Below, one piece after another: positions 25,352 to 38,355 of a stretch of 64,000 nt of DNA. The first letter of the stretch is position 1. Each line of letters opens with the position of its first letter. Under the pieces are notes generated by a model. It saw only the letters and a list, made by a program, of their open reading frames with translations, had not been told where the DNA came from and ran no database searches. Source of the stretch: Zerene cesonia (lineage: Eukaryota > Arthropoda > Insecta > Lepidoptera > Pieridae); the NCBI RefSeq assembly GCF_012273895.1, contig NC_052111.1, positions 5,146,001-5,210,000 of the forward strand. The letters run 5' to 3'. The position numbers and the translations under genes were made by a program.

Positions 25352-28237
25352 GTAAGTGTTAGAATTTTAATAAGTTGAATGACGTGATCCTTTAATGTTA
25401 CTGATTTTAATATTTATAGCTACATATGTCTTATTTTATAGAAGATGTAGTTACTTATAAAACTCTGTACAGTAAAAAATTTACTGCGGCTGATTTGTTT
25501 TATTGTGTTCGAAGTTAAGATTCCAATGCATATCCTTTGAGGCTTACACTTTGTTTTGTTTGTTTTTTTTACCATTGGTCACGACTCACGAGTTAGTGAT
25601 ATTTGTTTTTAAACTGGTTTATTACGTTTTCTGTTTGCAGCTTTCAAAAACACAATTTTTATGAAATTTTTATATTGTTTTATATATTTTTCTGTCAAGT
25701 AAATATGATTATCGGAAACAGATAAGGCAAACCATTATCTAACTGTACCAATGTCACGCCACCAATGGAATGACATAACTAATTCGTGATTCAGTTTTTA
25801 CGTAGGCACCTATTTTATTAATGAGTGACGACCTTAATATAACAGCGTTGACAGCTTTTTTGGATAGTTTGGCTTTATTAAAAAAATATTCATTTATTTA
25901 TGTTATTAAAATATAATTTTTAGCTCTGTGTTAAAATATAGTAGTATTTATTAGCGCTTAGATTTATGTACTTTCATTAATAATTGTACATATTTATTAT
26001 CTATTTATTTTATTATTTAAACGAAAACTGCAATTGATGTAGGTAAGAAGAAAACATTAAAAAAAAATCCTAATCGAAAGTAAGTAATGATATAAATTGT
26101 TTGTTTATAAAACACGTATGGCTACTATGCCAACACTATTTTTAATTACTCTAATTTTGGAAATAAACAGATGCCTTCCGAATCGTTGCCTGCAGTACGC
26201 TTTGGTGCTAATAATGTATGAATTGTAATAAAAGACTAACATTTATAGCTATTTTTAAATGAACCAGTAGGGGGCGTGTAGGACTCTAACCGTTTTGATA
26301 AGATAAATTACGATAACATTGTTTTGCAGCTTAAAATCCATCGACGGTAAAATCTTTACTTTTGTGCTTAGCAAAAGGCAATAATTCCATCTTAATGTTA
26401 ATTTGTATATTCGAGATATTATATTTACTTGCGAACATAAACAGAAGTAAAAGGTAGTTTTAAATGTGCTTGAATTTTAACATACACGTAACAGTTACTG
26501 TACCTAGTAAGTAATAATTTTAAATCTTTAATTAAACATATAATCATCAATATTCACATCGTATTTATATGCTATTTGTACTTATACTAAATTAAAAGTA
26601 TCAAAATTTACCAGTGTTATACATAAATTAGCTTAAAAAATGTAAACTAGCATTAATTTTGAAAACTATTTGATTCTTTTTCATATACACAAAATGGGAC
26701 TAAGGCGAAAATAAGTATGAGAATTACATAAACATTTAAAATTTTAACATCCGTCGTTTTCTCGGCAACGTTTTTGTCATAGTTGTTCTTACGTTAATTA
26801 TATTAATGTAATCTTTTATCTTCCTTATTGTGTTGGTCAAGGTTTAACACATGGGTGTAAAAATTTAACAATATTTATTATAATTCCATGTTACCATGTA
26901 CCTATGTACATCAAAGACCGATAATGCCATTGGACGAAAAAATTGCTAAAAATGTCGATCTTACAAAGTGAAAGATCCACGCGAAATGTACGATATGGCT
27001 CTAATGAAAATGCTCACAATGAGATGTGACAATCGCAGACACCAGCAAAAATCGTATAGTGGTTGACGCTCTACCTAGACGCGTTGTGGCTATGAAGAAA
27101 ATGCTATATTTTATGTATTGTAAAATTAGCGTTATCAGCGGCTACTTATCATGTTATGTCCACATCGTCAGTAGCGAAAACAGTGAGTGATTATATTACA
27201 AACTTTAAAATAAATGAAGTGTTTCATGAGTGAGGTTATATAAATAGTGCTAAGTGATATCTTATTAATTTATATACTTATATAGTAGTCTGATTAAGGT
27301 ATATATAGTATATATAATGTTACAATAAGTCTTAACTAGGGAAAACGCGTTAAAAACAAATTGAGAAACTATTTTTTATTTATTTTAAGTGGGAAACGCC
27401 TAAAAGTCGATTCAAGCACTCGCCGGTCGCTGCCACGGTACGCTCGCGTATTTGCTTGGCTCATGCGGTGATTCGCAGACAGCATAATACGCTCGTCGCA
27501 TTCCTATTTTCATACAAAAAAACTATATTTATATAAGGTTGTACATGATAATATTGTTATAACGATAGCAACTAATCCAAATAAAAAATAAATAAATGCA
27601 TAATAGTGCAAGAAACAGTCCTGTTCTAGTTTAAACGCATTTGCCTTGTAAGTATTAGTTGTAAAATGGCATTTAGTAACAAATATCAAATTCAAACGAA
27701 TGATTTCCATGGCTCTATATGGCTATTAATTTAAATGATTATTTCAATGAAAACCCAATAAAAATACAGCCCGATAAGAGTATATATTTATTCTGAACGA
27801 GTGTAACCTTTCGTTAATAGTTTCAAATTTTAGAAAAATGCTTAAATCCGAAAAAGAAAAAAAAAACATTTTCACGTTCAATGTTGCCGATGCGCGACTA
27901 TAGGGCACTCTAAAAACGTTAAGAGATCGCATGTAGAGCCAAACGTCTAACTATAAGCCCTAACTTGATAACTCCTTCACCTGTCATAAATATGTGACTT
28001 GACTGTTTTGTAACTACAAGAACTATTGCAATAAATTAATAAATTATTCACGTGACGCCACCTAAAGGTGCTTTGTCACAAGAGTCGTTTCAATGGAAAT
28101 CCCTGAAGCTTATTTTTTGACTTTGACCTCGAGCATTTTAATTAAAAGTGTTCTAAATAGAGTTCGGCCAATGATACAACTTATTGCGATGTTATCTTAC
28201 AAAAACCGGAACTCATCCCAGTTCAGTTAAATTTTTT
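25352..28237 (+). other. Intron 1, first part
   Basis: AT-rich intron sequence after the GTAAGT donor, with no coding frame or named repeat. A CTCF-like motif lies at 26264-26276. GGTCGCTGCCACGGTACGCT at about 27425-27444 is a short GC-rich island without further features. Confidence 0.55.
26264..26276 (+). promoter_or_regulatory. CTCF-like motif
   Basis: CCAGTAGGGGGCG agrees at every position with the core CTCF consensus CCASYAGRKGGCR. It lies 0.9 kb into intron 1. A 13-bp motif can occur by chance, and insect CTCF preferences are only partly the same as the vertebrate consensus. Confidence 0.3.
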
Positions 28238-28443
28238 GGCCCGTTTCCTTTTCCTCACCCGTCCCAGTCCATTCCTTCTTTCCAGTCGTTAATCCTTTCC
28301 ATTTCCCTTACCCCATAAAAGCGGGCAGCGCATTCACGGAGGTACTACCTTTGCGAATGTTTATGGGCGGTGGTGATCGCTTACCATCAGGCGAACCACC
28401 AGCTCAGCTGCCCGCTATGACATAAAAAAAAGAAAAAAAAAAA
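28238..28443 (+). repeat. Poly(A)-tailed dispersed retroposon, plus orientation, 5' truncated
   Basis: From GGCCCGTTTCCTTTTCCTCA through CCATTCCTTCTTTCCAGTCG, the GGGCAGCGCATTC block and ATGGGCGGTGGTGATCGCTT to CCCGCTATGACATAAAAAAA and an A-rich tail. The same family occurs reversed at 31096, 44718, 46598 and 61241. The A-tail and 5' truncation point to LINE-driven retroposition. Confidence 0.75.
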
Positions 28444-31095
28444 GTCATTTTTCATCGAGATGGATTGGTAAGACAATTAGGGACAATTTTTTACCACCAC
28501 GATCTTCAGACGTCAACCCATCGGACTGTTTATGCTGGAAGTGAGTCAATCCGAAGGTCCACAAATAGTGGACTCGATACGGGAGCATGTGCAAATGGCT
28601 GCACAACATAATGAGACAGAAAGTTTTAAAATGTAAAGAGCATGTATAAGAGCTAATGATGGCTTCTTTGAACATCTTATGTGGAATTTAATTTTATAAA
28701 TAGATATTCAAAAATTGTTTTTTTTTCTCTAGTTTTCTTTCATTATTATATCCCCCAGTTATTAAATCAATTCAAGCAGTGAAGTAAATTTAACGATTTT
28801 CATAACTAAGAATAAAAGCTGTTGACTCAATGTACTATGAATTTATTTTGTACTGTACGCTGAAATTACGTGATACAATTTCGGAAAATTAATGAAACAC
28901 GCATGTTTTTGTTCTTAATTTGGCACTCAGGTACCATTTGAAATTTGAGTTACATATTAATATTTGTTTAAATTAAACAGTGCAAACCTTCGAAATCGTA
29001 GTTTTAATTAATCAATACGGCATGTATCCAGGAATACTACGCCCAAAAGCAGATTGATGATATTTCTTTATTTGAAGTCTTAGCTACCATCAAAAAAGTG
29101 GAAAAAAAAAATTTGGATTTTCATTAAACACATATTTTTCTGCCACCACATACCTACTATGTATCATATTATATATTGTGTGTTAATTTATTGTGTGCCT
29201 AGGTACCCACTTTTTTGCACTTACAAAACAAATAAGCAGTAGGTACGTCGAAAATACATCATTATTACGTATTTTCTTGAATAACGCCAAAACAGATCTT
29301 CCAATTGAGAAGACATCAATCGAAAGTGACGTTTTCCTGAAACAGAACAAAGTTCAATCATTCAGTGGCTTTGAGCCAATGTTCGCGATATCTATATTTA
29401 GGTGTTTGTTTTCGATGTAGTTCATACAAAATTATGTTGCATCTTCAGTTCATGATGTAATAATTTTTGCCTTCAATGTGGGTAAACAACTAATTCTGCT
29501 GCGTCATAAAATTGCTTTATTAAATATTGCCGGGTAATGTACATAGTTATAACTGTCTCAATTTTGGCATGCCGCAGCTGACGGGTGGGCTATAAAGGCC
29601 CGTAGATGAAAGAACACAATCGCATTGTGAGGCTATAAAACGGCTTTGTATCCGAAGGAGGCGTCATTTTTGTGAAAAATGAAAAAACGAATTGCACTTG
29701 TCATACGTAGGTGCTCGGCTTTTATTTTGCTGAAATTTTTATATTGTTGTGTAACTTGCGGTTCATGACCGGATTAGAATTGGAAGCAATAACATATATT
29801 GATATGAATTAGAAGCAATAACATAAATTTTCATTTTTAATAAATTTATATTATGAACTTCAGAAGTTTTCGGAATTTATGATTAGTTGTAGTTCAAATC
29901 TAAAATAAAATATCCGCAATAAAACGCCTTAATAATAAGAAACTTCAGAAAGAACCGGTTTCTTGGATATTATATATGTACCTGTTATTTGTAAGGATAT
30001 TATGATATGATTCTATTACCGTTCAATAAACCATCATTAACAGGAGAAATGTGTCCCTCAACTCCTTCTATTAGATAGTGTATCACGATTTAATTATTAA
30101 ATTAATATTTAAGTAAGACTAACATTGTTAGCGAGTTGAAGATAAACTTAAATAGAAGTTTCACGTGGTTATATCGTTGAATTCACTCGCCTTGTTTTGA
30201 AGTTGTTCCATTTAATTCTCCTGGTGACGTTTCAGCCGTCTCCGTGCCATCTCACTTGTGGACTTTGCATACAGGAATTAATTCTCGTAGATCGAAGTGC
30301 TTTTTTCTATGGAACAAACAACTTTGTTAAGACATATCAAAGACAAGACGTATCAAATTAACTGCGCATCATGAAGTATTGTTATTGAACACGTGTATCA
30401 AGTGAAATATATTATGAAATAAAATGCAATAAAATTGTGTCGTAATGGGAGAGATGATTTTAAAATTATTAATGAAAAGTACAAAGAGTCGCATTGTGTG
30501 ATTATAACGATTGACACTTTATACGTCGTTCAAGCTAGCATACGTAGCGGCCTTATAAGTATATTCTGTAACATAAAAATATATGAAAAATATGCCAATG
30601 TACAGAGAGAGTTTCGTGTGTGATGATGTGTGAGATTTTAATGCATAAAATGTACATTTTGAAATTTAATATTGTATATACTACTTATTATAACATTAAA
30701 ATGTAATATATTTACTGATTAGTTTAATAAAAAAATGACTGATTTATGTACAGCTGTAGGTTGAAATTTGGATGAAGGTATTTTAAAGCTTTCTTCATAC
30801 CAGATTTAACGAAATTAATCCCATAAATAGGGAAAATAGGATATGAAAGTTTGCACATAAATTCTTTATTTTTCCCGTACGATCCCACGGAGGGTAGCTC
30901 GTATAAAATGAGCTTAATTGGCCCAGACTTGTGGTTATTCTCATTCGCGATTTCGTATTTTTAACAAACGGAGTGTAAACGGATGATGTTTCTGAAGCTG
31001 CAATCTCAAAACTCATCGATTTGGAGATATATTATGTATACATTGGTTATGTTTTATTTATGTAAATAAAATATAACCAATGTTTTTAAATTGAC
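28444..31095. other. Intron 1: no feature recognised
   Basis: AT-rich sequence. Open frames of 60-76 codons here have no domain and look like chance. Confidence 0.5.
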
Positions 31096-31326
31096 TTTTT
31101 TATGTCATAACGGGCAACTGAACTGATGGTTCGCCTTATAGTAAGCGATCACCACCGCCCATGAATATTCGCAAAGGTAGCCTCTGCGAATGCGCTGCCC
31201 GCTTCTGAAAAGGAAAGGATTAACGTGGCATGCCACTATTTCACGCCGGTTATCTGTGGGGGTGTGGTACTTCCCCGGTGCGATCTGGCCCAATTTGTGC
31301 CAAAGCATGCTCGACTCCCACAATTT
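31096..31326 (-). repeat. Poly(A)-tailed dispersed retroposon, minus orientation, internally deleted
   Basis: A T run is followed by ATGTCATAACGGGCAACTGA and ends in CATGCTCGACTCCCA. Compared with 44718 it lacks the central block (from after GGATTAACG to before TGGCATGCCAC). The motif TAGGGTTGCCACC follows about 110 bases downstream (31440), as it does about 205 bases beyond the copy at 44718. Confidence 0.75.
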
Positions 31327-31963
31327 TTTAAATCGTACATACTGTACTGTATTCATATGGACACCATACAGTATATATTTATATAGTATATGTAATCCCC
31401 ACTTTTTGTATTAACCTTTTCTTGAATGTGATTTTTTTTTAGGGTTGCCACCTATTGAATAATAAAAGTTAAAAAAATTGCGACTAACGTGAATCTTTAA
31501 TCTTTAATTTATCTATTTGTATTTCTTCGTATTTCTTAGATTAATTCCGTTCCGCGCTAAATACCTTATATTATTACGACTTCCTAGAAATGTAAGCGTT
31601 CATAAATGAAACTCACTAACATATTATATAACAGGAAACCAATAAGCCCAAGTGTAAACAACGAGTTCTATTGTGATTGAGATGAAGAGATACGAATAGA
31701 TGATTGCAGAGCTCCGTTCCTTTAAAGACTTAGAATAGAATTCATAATTCAACTCCTTATAGGTATATATACAGTGTCTATTAAACTGCGATTTATTTTG
31801 GTGACAGAATTAATTTAATAAGATTTTTAGTTATAGTTAGGTATTGGTAGGTACTTTAAATACTTACATTACTATAGTTAAGATCCTTCTATGCATCCGT
31901 GACATGTTATAGTAAATGTATTTTAAGAGTAAAATTAATCGTATTATTCGAGTAATATCTAGA
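31327..31963. other. Intron 1: no feature recognised
   Basis: AT-rich, apart from the TAGGGTTGCCACC motif at about 31440. Confidence 0.5.
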
Positions 31964-32178
31964 ACTAGCTGCGCCCCGCGGTTTCACTCGCGTAAGTCTG
32001 TATCCCGTGCGAATATCGGGATAAAAAGTTGCCTATGTGTTATACCAGTTGACCAACAATCTACGTACCAAATTTCATTGTAACAATTGGTTCAGTAGGT
32101 TTTGAGTGATAGAGTAACAAACATACATATACATACATCCATCTTCACGCACTTTCACATTTATAATATTAGTAGGAT
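31964..32178 (+). repeat. Short retroposon, ACTAGCTGCGCCCCGCGG family, forward, full length
   Basis: Starts with ACTAGCTGCGCCCCGCGGTT and ends with TTTATAATATTAGTAGGAT. It carries the CGGGATAAAAAGTTGCCTAT and GTACCAAATTTCATTG blocks. It is reversed relative to the copies at 4398 and 12016. Confidence 0.8.
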
Positions 32179-35139
32179 AATACAATTATTCCGATTTATT
32201 TGAAATGCTTTTGAAAACCTTTACAAGTAGAAAAGGTCTTACAATGTTCAGATAAATGGTACATACTTAGTTGTACAAATGATTTAATATTAAGTGACTA
32301 TTAAAATACTATGATATATAATGACATTTACTTATTTATTAGTATCTACGAATTTGAATACGGCCAAACCTAAATGTAGTGGTCTGTTATACCTACTATT
32401 AGTTTTCTTGAATTCAAACAATCTTTTGATTAATTTTAATCATAATAACCTTCATACGCATATACGCTAATATTATGAGGATATATTTCATTTTTTCTTG
32501 CCTTATAAAATTATATAAAACAAAATCTTTCATAATTAGAGAGCAACGATCTGTTTGAGTAATAGGTACCTATAAGCTTTCTTGATAAGTTAGCTCGGGT
32601 TATGCAAAACATAGGGGTATTTTATCAAAATCAATATGGCCCATTTGGCAAAACATAATTGGGAAACTAGATATTTGTAGTTAATGTGTATATCTTCTAT
32701 ATTCTTTGCTACTATGTAGTTCATTAAGATCCTCTGTCCATTACAAGTGGGATCTTGAAGTTGACCTCGGGTCTATATTGGACTGTTGTTATTAAGTTTG
32801 AGAGTCTATGGCTGGCCAGTTAATATGGGCGAAAAAAAGGCGAACAGTAAAGAAAAATTCTTAATTTAGTTCCAAATGTTCACATATTGTTTAGAGCATT
32901 ACCTAATAATTAAAATGATAGTTTTTCAGAAATTGACCCTATAAATATTTAGATTATGTTTTATTTTAATTATCTAGTATATTGTCTTTAATTTTTAAAA
33001 ATAAACATTACTAACCCTTCTTTCACTGAACCAAAATATTTTTCTTAATTAACTAGTATGTTCTGCAATTAATATTAATTTCTTGTAAGTATTAAACATT
33101 CTTTTATTCAAAACACGTTGCTAATAATCTTGTCGTTTTATTTGCCGTTCCCGTCTTTGTTTTTCTTATACTTCAAGTTTTATACGTCGTGTCGACAGTA
33201 CTGACACGAAAACTTTCCGTGTTAGCAGTAAAGATCTGATATGAGAAAAGTTCGCGCTCTTGTTATGCCATTGTGGTTTTTAATTGTATCTAACATCATG
33301 AACCGGTGTTTTTCAAGGCAACTCATTTGGAAACTGGACTTATATTGAAAGCTTATGCACAATAAATACTTTTAGGCGACTTCAAAACAATGGTCCGCGA
33401 GCCGCGATCATTTCTTCCGGGCTGATAACTTATTTCAGACACTTTTTTCTTGAAGAAATTTGAAAGTAAGCCTTTACATTTTCAATTTTTGTATGATCAG
33501 ATGACGTGGTATTTGCCACAATATTATCAGCTGACTTTTATTCCTTGCCGACTATCAGTCGGTAAAGTCTATTAAATTTAATACAAATCGGTTCAGTTAT
33601 TTGGTGTAAAAAAGACGGTCGGAGCTACTTTTGCATTTACAATATTGTTGAGATTCAACAACCTCAGCAAATGTTTCGTCCAACCGTGAATATATAACGT
33701 GAGTCCAAACAGAGACCTCAATCACTATTGATTGTATTGTCCGTCAATAAAGCATAAATTTAAGATGAATTAGTTCCAATTTGTGTGCACGTATTAGTCA
33801 GAAATAGCTATAGAAGTTTTATTGCTATATCAAAGCAAATAATTTTAATTAACTTGCCTAAATTTATTAAAATTTTTCGCATAAGCCATAACATACCTAT
33901 CACAAGCTTTTGTGATTGGTATGTCATGGCTGAAATGCCGTACAATCCTATTGAATTCAAATAATTTATCGAAATTAATGTATTTTGTTTACCAATACTA
34001 TATGTGTCATAATATTTACCACTACATAATTTATTATTTTTTCTTATAAGTTCACATAGAAATGTATTTAGAAAAACTTATCTGAATCGTTTGAAGATAT
34101 ATATATACCTATATGACTCAAAACAGACACTTTATAATTCAGTATAAAGCAGCGAATTAAACATCCTTCAGAGTCAGTTTTTAAATAAGTCGAAAATGCA
34201 GACGTTTCGAAAATGAGCAACTAACGAGAATAGTTAAACGGACCTGTAATTTGCATACAAATTGGCTTTCGGGGATAAACGCTCCATTTGTATTCAACCA
34301 CAGGAACCCAACTCAGTGGCTGAAGAGTATTTATCTAGTTTCGGATTTAAAACGGCCTCAGTATCATCTGCTTATCGATATTACTGCTGAGGGCTTACGT
34401 TCCTTCAATGACGTAGACTTGCTAATTAAATGGGTGGGTTGGTATAATTTGAGAGCTTGTCGTAGCAGCCGCAGCTATCAGCATTTGATTTAAGGCGAAT
34501 CTAATAAAAAGAGATTTATTAAGCTCAGATTTGCGTGTTTCTTACTAGGATTGGGTTAGGTTTTGAATACATATGAATTATCGTATGATAAATATAATAA
34601 CAATATATCAAATAAATTAAAAAAAAAAAGATTAGATGAGATGAAGTAAAGAAATAGGTAAGGAACGTCAATAATGCGACTGATAGACATTCTAGATACA
34701 AAGCTCAATTGAGGTGAATGACCCCAGGAAAGTATAAACTAGAATAGACAGTGCTAAGATCTTATTACAGAATCAACAAACCCGCATCGCTAAATTATTC
34801 AGTTATTAGCAACTAAATGAAGTTAATTTTACATTATATGTCATAATTAACACAACAAACATAATAATAATTAACACATGTATTGTCAACTTCACATAAG
34901 CAAAAAATACATCGTAAAAACAAAACTAAAAAGTATTATAAGGTAATAATACCTGTATCATAATTACCCAAAGTACCAACGGTAAGAAATCTGTTCAATA
35001 CAAGCTGTTCGCTCGTGGTACATATATATTACCTTCGCCCCAATGTCACAGAGTGAAGTTGCTGCTTCCATTTTATGTGAAAGCATTACAAACATAAGTA
35101 CTAACGTACAAATCTTTCATTTTTATTATTTTATAAAAG
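32179..35139. other. Intron 1: no gene recognised
   Basis: AT-rich. A fragment at about 33575-33640 (ACAAATCGGTTCAGTTATTT) looks like another decayed short-retroposon piece. An 80-codon frame at 34251-34493 has no domain that I recognise. Confidence 0.45.
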
Positions 35140-35342
35140 ACTAGCTGAGCCCCGCGGTTTCACCCGCGTAAGTCCGTATCCCGTAGGAATATCGGGATAA
35201 AAAGTTGCCGATATGTTATTCCAGTTGTCCAGCTGTTTACGTACCAAATTTCATTGCAAACGGTTCAGTAATTTTTGCGTGAAAGCGCAACAAACACACA
35301 CACATCCTTACAAATTTTCGCATTTATAATATTGGTAGGATA
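35140..35342 (+). repeat. Short retroposon, ACTAGCTGAGCCCCGCGG family, forward, full length
   Basis: Closely similar to 31964-32178: GC-rich head, TATCCCGTAGGAATATCGGG, TCCAGTTGTCCAGCTG, ACACACACACATCCTTAC, and the tail ATAATATTGGTAGGAT. Confidence 0.82.
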
Positions 35343-35507
35343 GGATTCTATTGGCTGTATATATTGATCACTAAAACGCACGTAAATCACGTAGATTTTA
35401 ACTTGTGAACACAAAATTTTATTTCTCAATGTGTACTTTTAATTTTCGAAAAGAAAATAACGAAGCACATCTTTCCTTCAAAAAAGTTCACCCATCTTGG
35501 GGAGGGA

Positions 35508-35590
35508 TATACCACTCCAGATTCTAGAATGGGACCAAATTAATTGGATTTCCTATCACACTGATGATACGCTTCAATTCACTCCAGATG
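35508..35590. repeat. Fragment of the TACCACTCCAGATTCTAG family
   Basis: TACCACTCCAGATTCTAGAA and GGACCAAATTAATTGGATT correspond to the fragment at 16435. Diverged and incomplete. Confidence 0.4.
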
Positions 35591-37806
35591 CGTTGAAATC
35601 GGGCTGGTTCCCCTACACTCGGCTAATTTGCACTCAATGACATAAACTATAGGGGTTTCAAAGAGATTGGCTGTCAGCCGGAGTATGCGTCCGCGATCAA
35701 CAATCGCATGGCCTCAAGTGGGAAAAATGGGACCTTACATTGGAAAGTATCTATCATTTTTCCATTTATGTACCTACCGATGAAGGATGGAACCGTAAAA
35801 GTTAAATAAATATATTTTTGTAATCCAGCTGAGGTTGCCCTGTCGAGAACTGTCAAACGCAAGAAGTTCGATTTCTAGTTACGTCATAATATTGTTTTCT
35901 TCCCTCTCATCATTTTTCATCACGACATGTACTTATATACCACATGTAAATATACTTATATATTCAGAATTCTGTAACTAAAAACTAAATTATTCGTGTC
36001 GGTTTAATTAGTGATATGGCAAGCAGAAGTACTTGTAAATTTGCTGCAAATTTTATTTTTAATATCACGTTTACGAGAGTAAGAGATTCATTGATTTTTT
36101 TTTGAGATTTCCTTAATTCATTCATCATTGATGATTATTACGTAAGAAGGTACTTATGAGATTCATGTTTTCATTTAAGCTCTGTTTTCATTAAAAGTAG
36201 GTATAATTGCACATACATATATTCTTGAACAGGTATCACGTTATATATGTAGTGCTCGACTCTCATAGTATCGATCGACATTTATTCCTATGCATTTTTC
36301 AATATATAAATTTAATGCCAGGAGCGGCTTGAGAATGTATGTTGATGATAGCATAAGACCAGTGTATACTTTTTTAAATTTCATAGCTTTTGAAAGAATT
36401 GAACACCATTTAATCACGCATTACAGGTATTATTGTCAGATAGAGAGAAACTTTCGCATGTAAAATACTGAATGGGTCCTATAGTTCCTAAACTATTTTC
36501 TTGTTAATTTAATTTCACAGAGAAGAGGAAGCAGCTTAATCATTTTAAGTACCTAAGTATATATTACATTGCAAATGAATAATAGATTAAATACATACTA
36601 CATAATAATAATCATTATAAGTGGAGAGTAAAAATAGATCCATAATCCGATTGTTTGCCTCTTGTCTTCAAAAAGGTTACGTATATAAACATACAAAAAT
36701 ATAACCTCGTTATTTGCGTTATTAATTTCGTCGGAAAAAATAAATTCTAGATAATCCAACAGGATGAAACCGCAGATTTATTACGTGGGTTAAATACATT
36801 TCGGGTGAACAATTTCAAAATTGTAAACCTTCATAATATATTCATTCTTATCAGAGCGCAATTCTTCTTGCCTGTTTATTTGGGCTTATATTTATTTTTG
36901 AAATCATTTTTTTCTCTCTCAATACGTTGTATCTACGTGATAACTTTTTAAACGATTCATTCGTACCTAGCGTTCATGTGGAATCATTTTTATTATCCTT
37001 TATTCTGTAACAATTCCACATTTTAATATATAGTAATCTCAATTTAGTCCAAAAGATTGTGAAAAATAAACCATTTAGCTATTTTTATAGGGCCCTAATT
37101 ACCACACTAGTATAGTATATTTCTAATATTAAAGCTAATAGTTCAGCTCACATCTTTAAGTGTGGTTCATAAATTTCTCTGAGAATAAGCTACGCTTTAT
37201 ATCCGAATTGTTATCGTCGTAATACTCGTGTCAAGTACAAGACCTCTCCGTAACAAGCCTGGTGTTATGAAGAAGAGTACAAAATTGTTCCTAAAGTAAC
37301 AAAAGACGCTATCATACTATTATTGCTTCATTGTGTATTTATTTTATAACTCAGCGGTTAAATGTATGACTCAATTTAAACTTATGATGATAAAAAAGCA
37401 AGTTGTTCGTTCGTGAAAATAAAGGATATAGAAGAAAAAAATAAGTAGTTTGGTACTTAAGCTTAGTTAGTATTTGTACATAATTCATAAAATATTATCT
37501 TGTAGGTTTTTTGTGTAATATAACCGTTAATATTTAATTAAGTAGGTAAACATTATCTCTGAAATTCATTTCAATAGCTCAAAGCTTAAGTATTAATGTT
37601 ATAAGGTAGCAATATAATAAAAAATAAATAACGATAGTGAGAATGTTCTACAATTGTTATAATTTTGTTCACGTCAGCAGTACTTACCTATTTGTTTACA
37701 AAATATGTAAATACTTACCAGTGTTCTTTGAATTTTGACTTCATTTTTACTTTATACATTTGCTTTTTATACAAAAATAAATAATAAGGGTTAGTGTTAT
37801 TAAATC
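35591..37806. other. Intron 1: no feature recognised
   Basis: AT-rich. No exon, RNA gene or named repeat. Confidence 0.5.
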
Positions 37807-37867
37807 AGTCTTGTACACGCTTCTCGGCCTTTTGGCTAAGATCAAAGTGTAAAAAAGTCTTGTACAC
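37807..37867 (+). pseudogene. Truncated U2 snRNA retrocopy with A-tail and 12-bp target-site duplication
   Basis: Positions 37818-37851 read CGCTTCTCGGCCTTTTGGCT and then AAGATCAAAGTGTA, identical to the strongly conserved start of insect U2 snRNA from about its third nucleotide. The match stops before the branch-point recognition element and passes into an A run (37851-37856). The 12-mer AGTCTTGTACAC stands on both sides (37807-37818 and 37856-37867). Short RNA fragment, A-tail and duplication are the marks of LINE-driven reverse transcription of a truncated U2 transcript. It cannot act as a spliceosomal RNA because the branch-recognition, Sm-site and 3' stem regions are missing. Confidence 0.85.
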
Positions 37868-37889
37868 ACATTTACTTAGGTACATTATT

Positions 37890-38047
37890 TTGCGGTTATA
37901 TCTATGGGTAGAGGACGTATACCAACCAGCTCCCCTGGTCCCTTGACTAAAGCCGCTCGACGGAACACAATGGGGTTTTAGTCGGTAGGAATCCAACATA
38001 ACCCACGGTTCCTTTTCCCGGGGGCCGTGGGTATCTATGCAAGATTT
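37890..38047 (+). repeat. Dispersed repeat ending in a GC-rich hairpin
   Basis: TAGAGGACGTATACCAACCA, CAGCTCCCCTGGTCCCTTGA, GGGGTTTTAGTCGGTAGGAA, then CCCACGG, a spacer rich in C and G, and CCGTGGG, which form a 7-bp hairpin stem (about 37998-38031). I recognise the text as a repeated lepidopteran sequence but cannot assign its class. The insertion at 48900 ends in a similar CCCACG...CGTGGG hairpin. Confidence 0.55.
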
Positions 38048-38232
38048 CCCTACTCAAAAAAAGTTATTTATTTTTTCTACATTGTTATTGCTTATTACAT
38101 GGTAGAATTTCCATTAAAAGCAGTGCGATGTCTTAAATAATGGCAATGTTTCCTAATTTCCTAAAATATGTAGGTATTGGTTCATAAATTTTGAGGTTGT
38201 ATCAGTGCTTATATCAAACGCTTTTGTTACAG

Positions 38233-38355
38233 ATGTGTGTTCGCTGAAACAATTTCAGTGTAAGAACGGGAAGTGCATACCGATGTCATGGATGTGCGAG
38301 GGAGAAGACGACTGCGGCGACAATTCTGATGAAATTATTGAAGAATGCAAAAAAG
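38233..38355 (+). CDS. LDL-receptor-family gene, exon 2: complete LDL-receptor class A repeat
   Basis: A strong acceptor (TTTTGTTACAG ending at 38232) and donor (G then GTATGT at 38356) bound 123 bp, a symmetric phase 1-1 exon as is usual for shuffled LDLa modules. The frame gives six cysteines in LDLa spacing (C-SLKQFQ-C-KNGK-C-IPMSWM-C-EGEDD-C, then C after GDNSDEIIEE). It also has the calcium-binding acidic set in EGEDD and the GDNSDE signature. LDLa repeats bind lipoprotein or other ligands on the extracellular side of LDLR-type receptors. With a signal-peptide exon directly before it, this would be the first ligand-binding repeat. A lipophorin or VLDL-type receptor is the leading guess, but LRP-type or other LDLa proteins cannot be excluded without the remaining exons. 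Confidence 0.88.
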
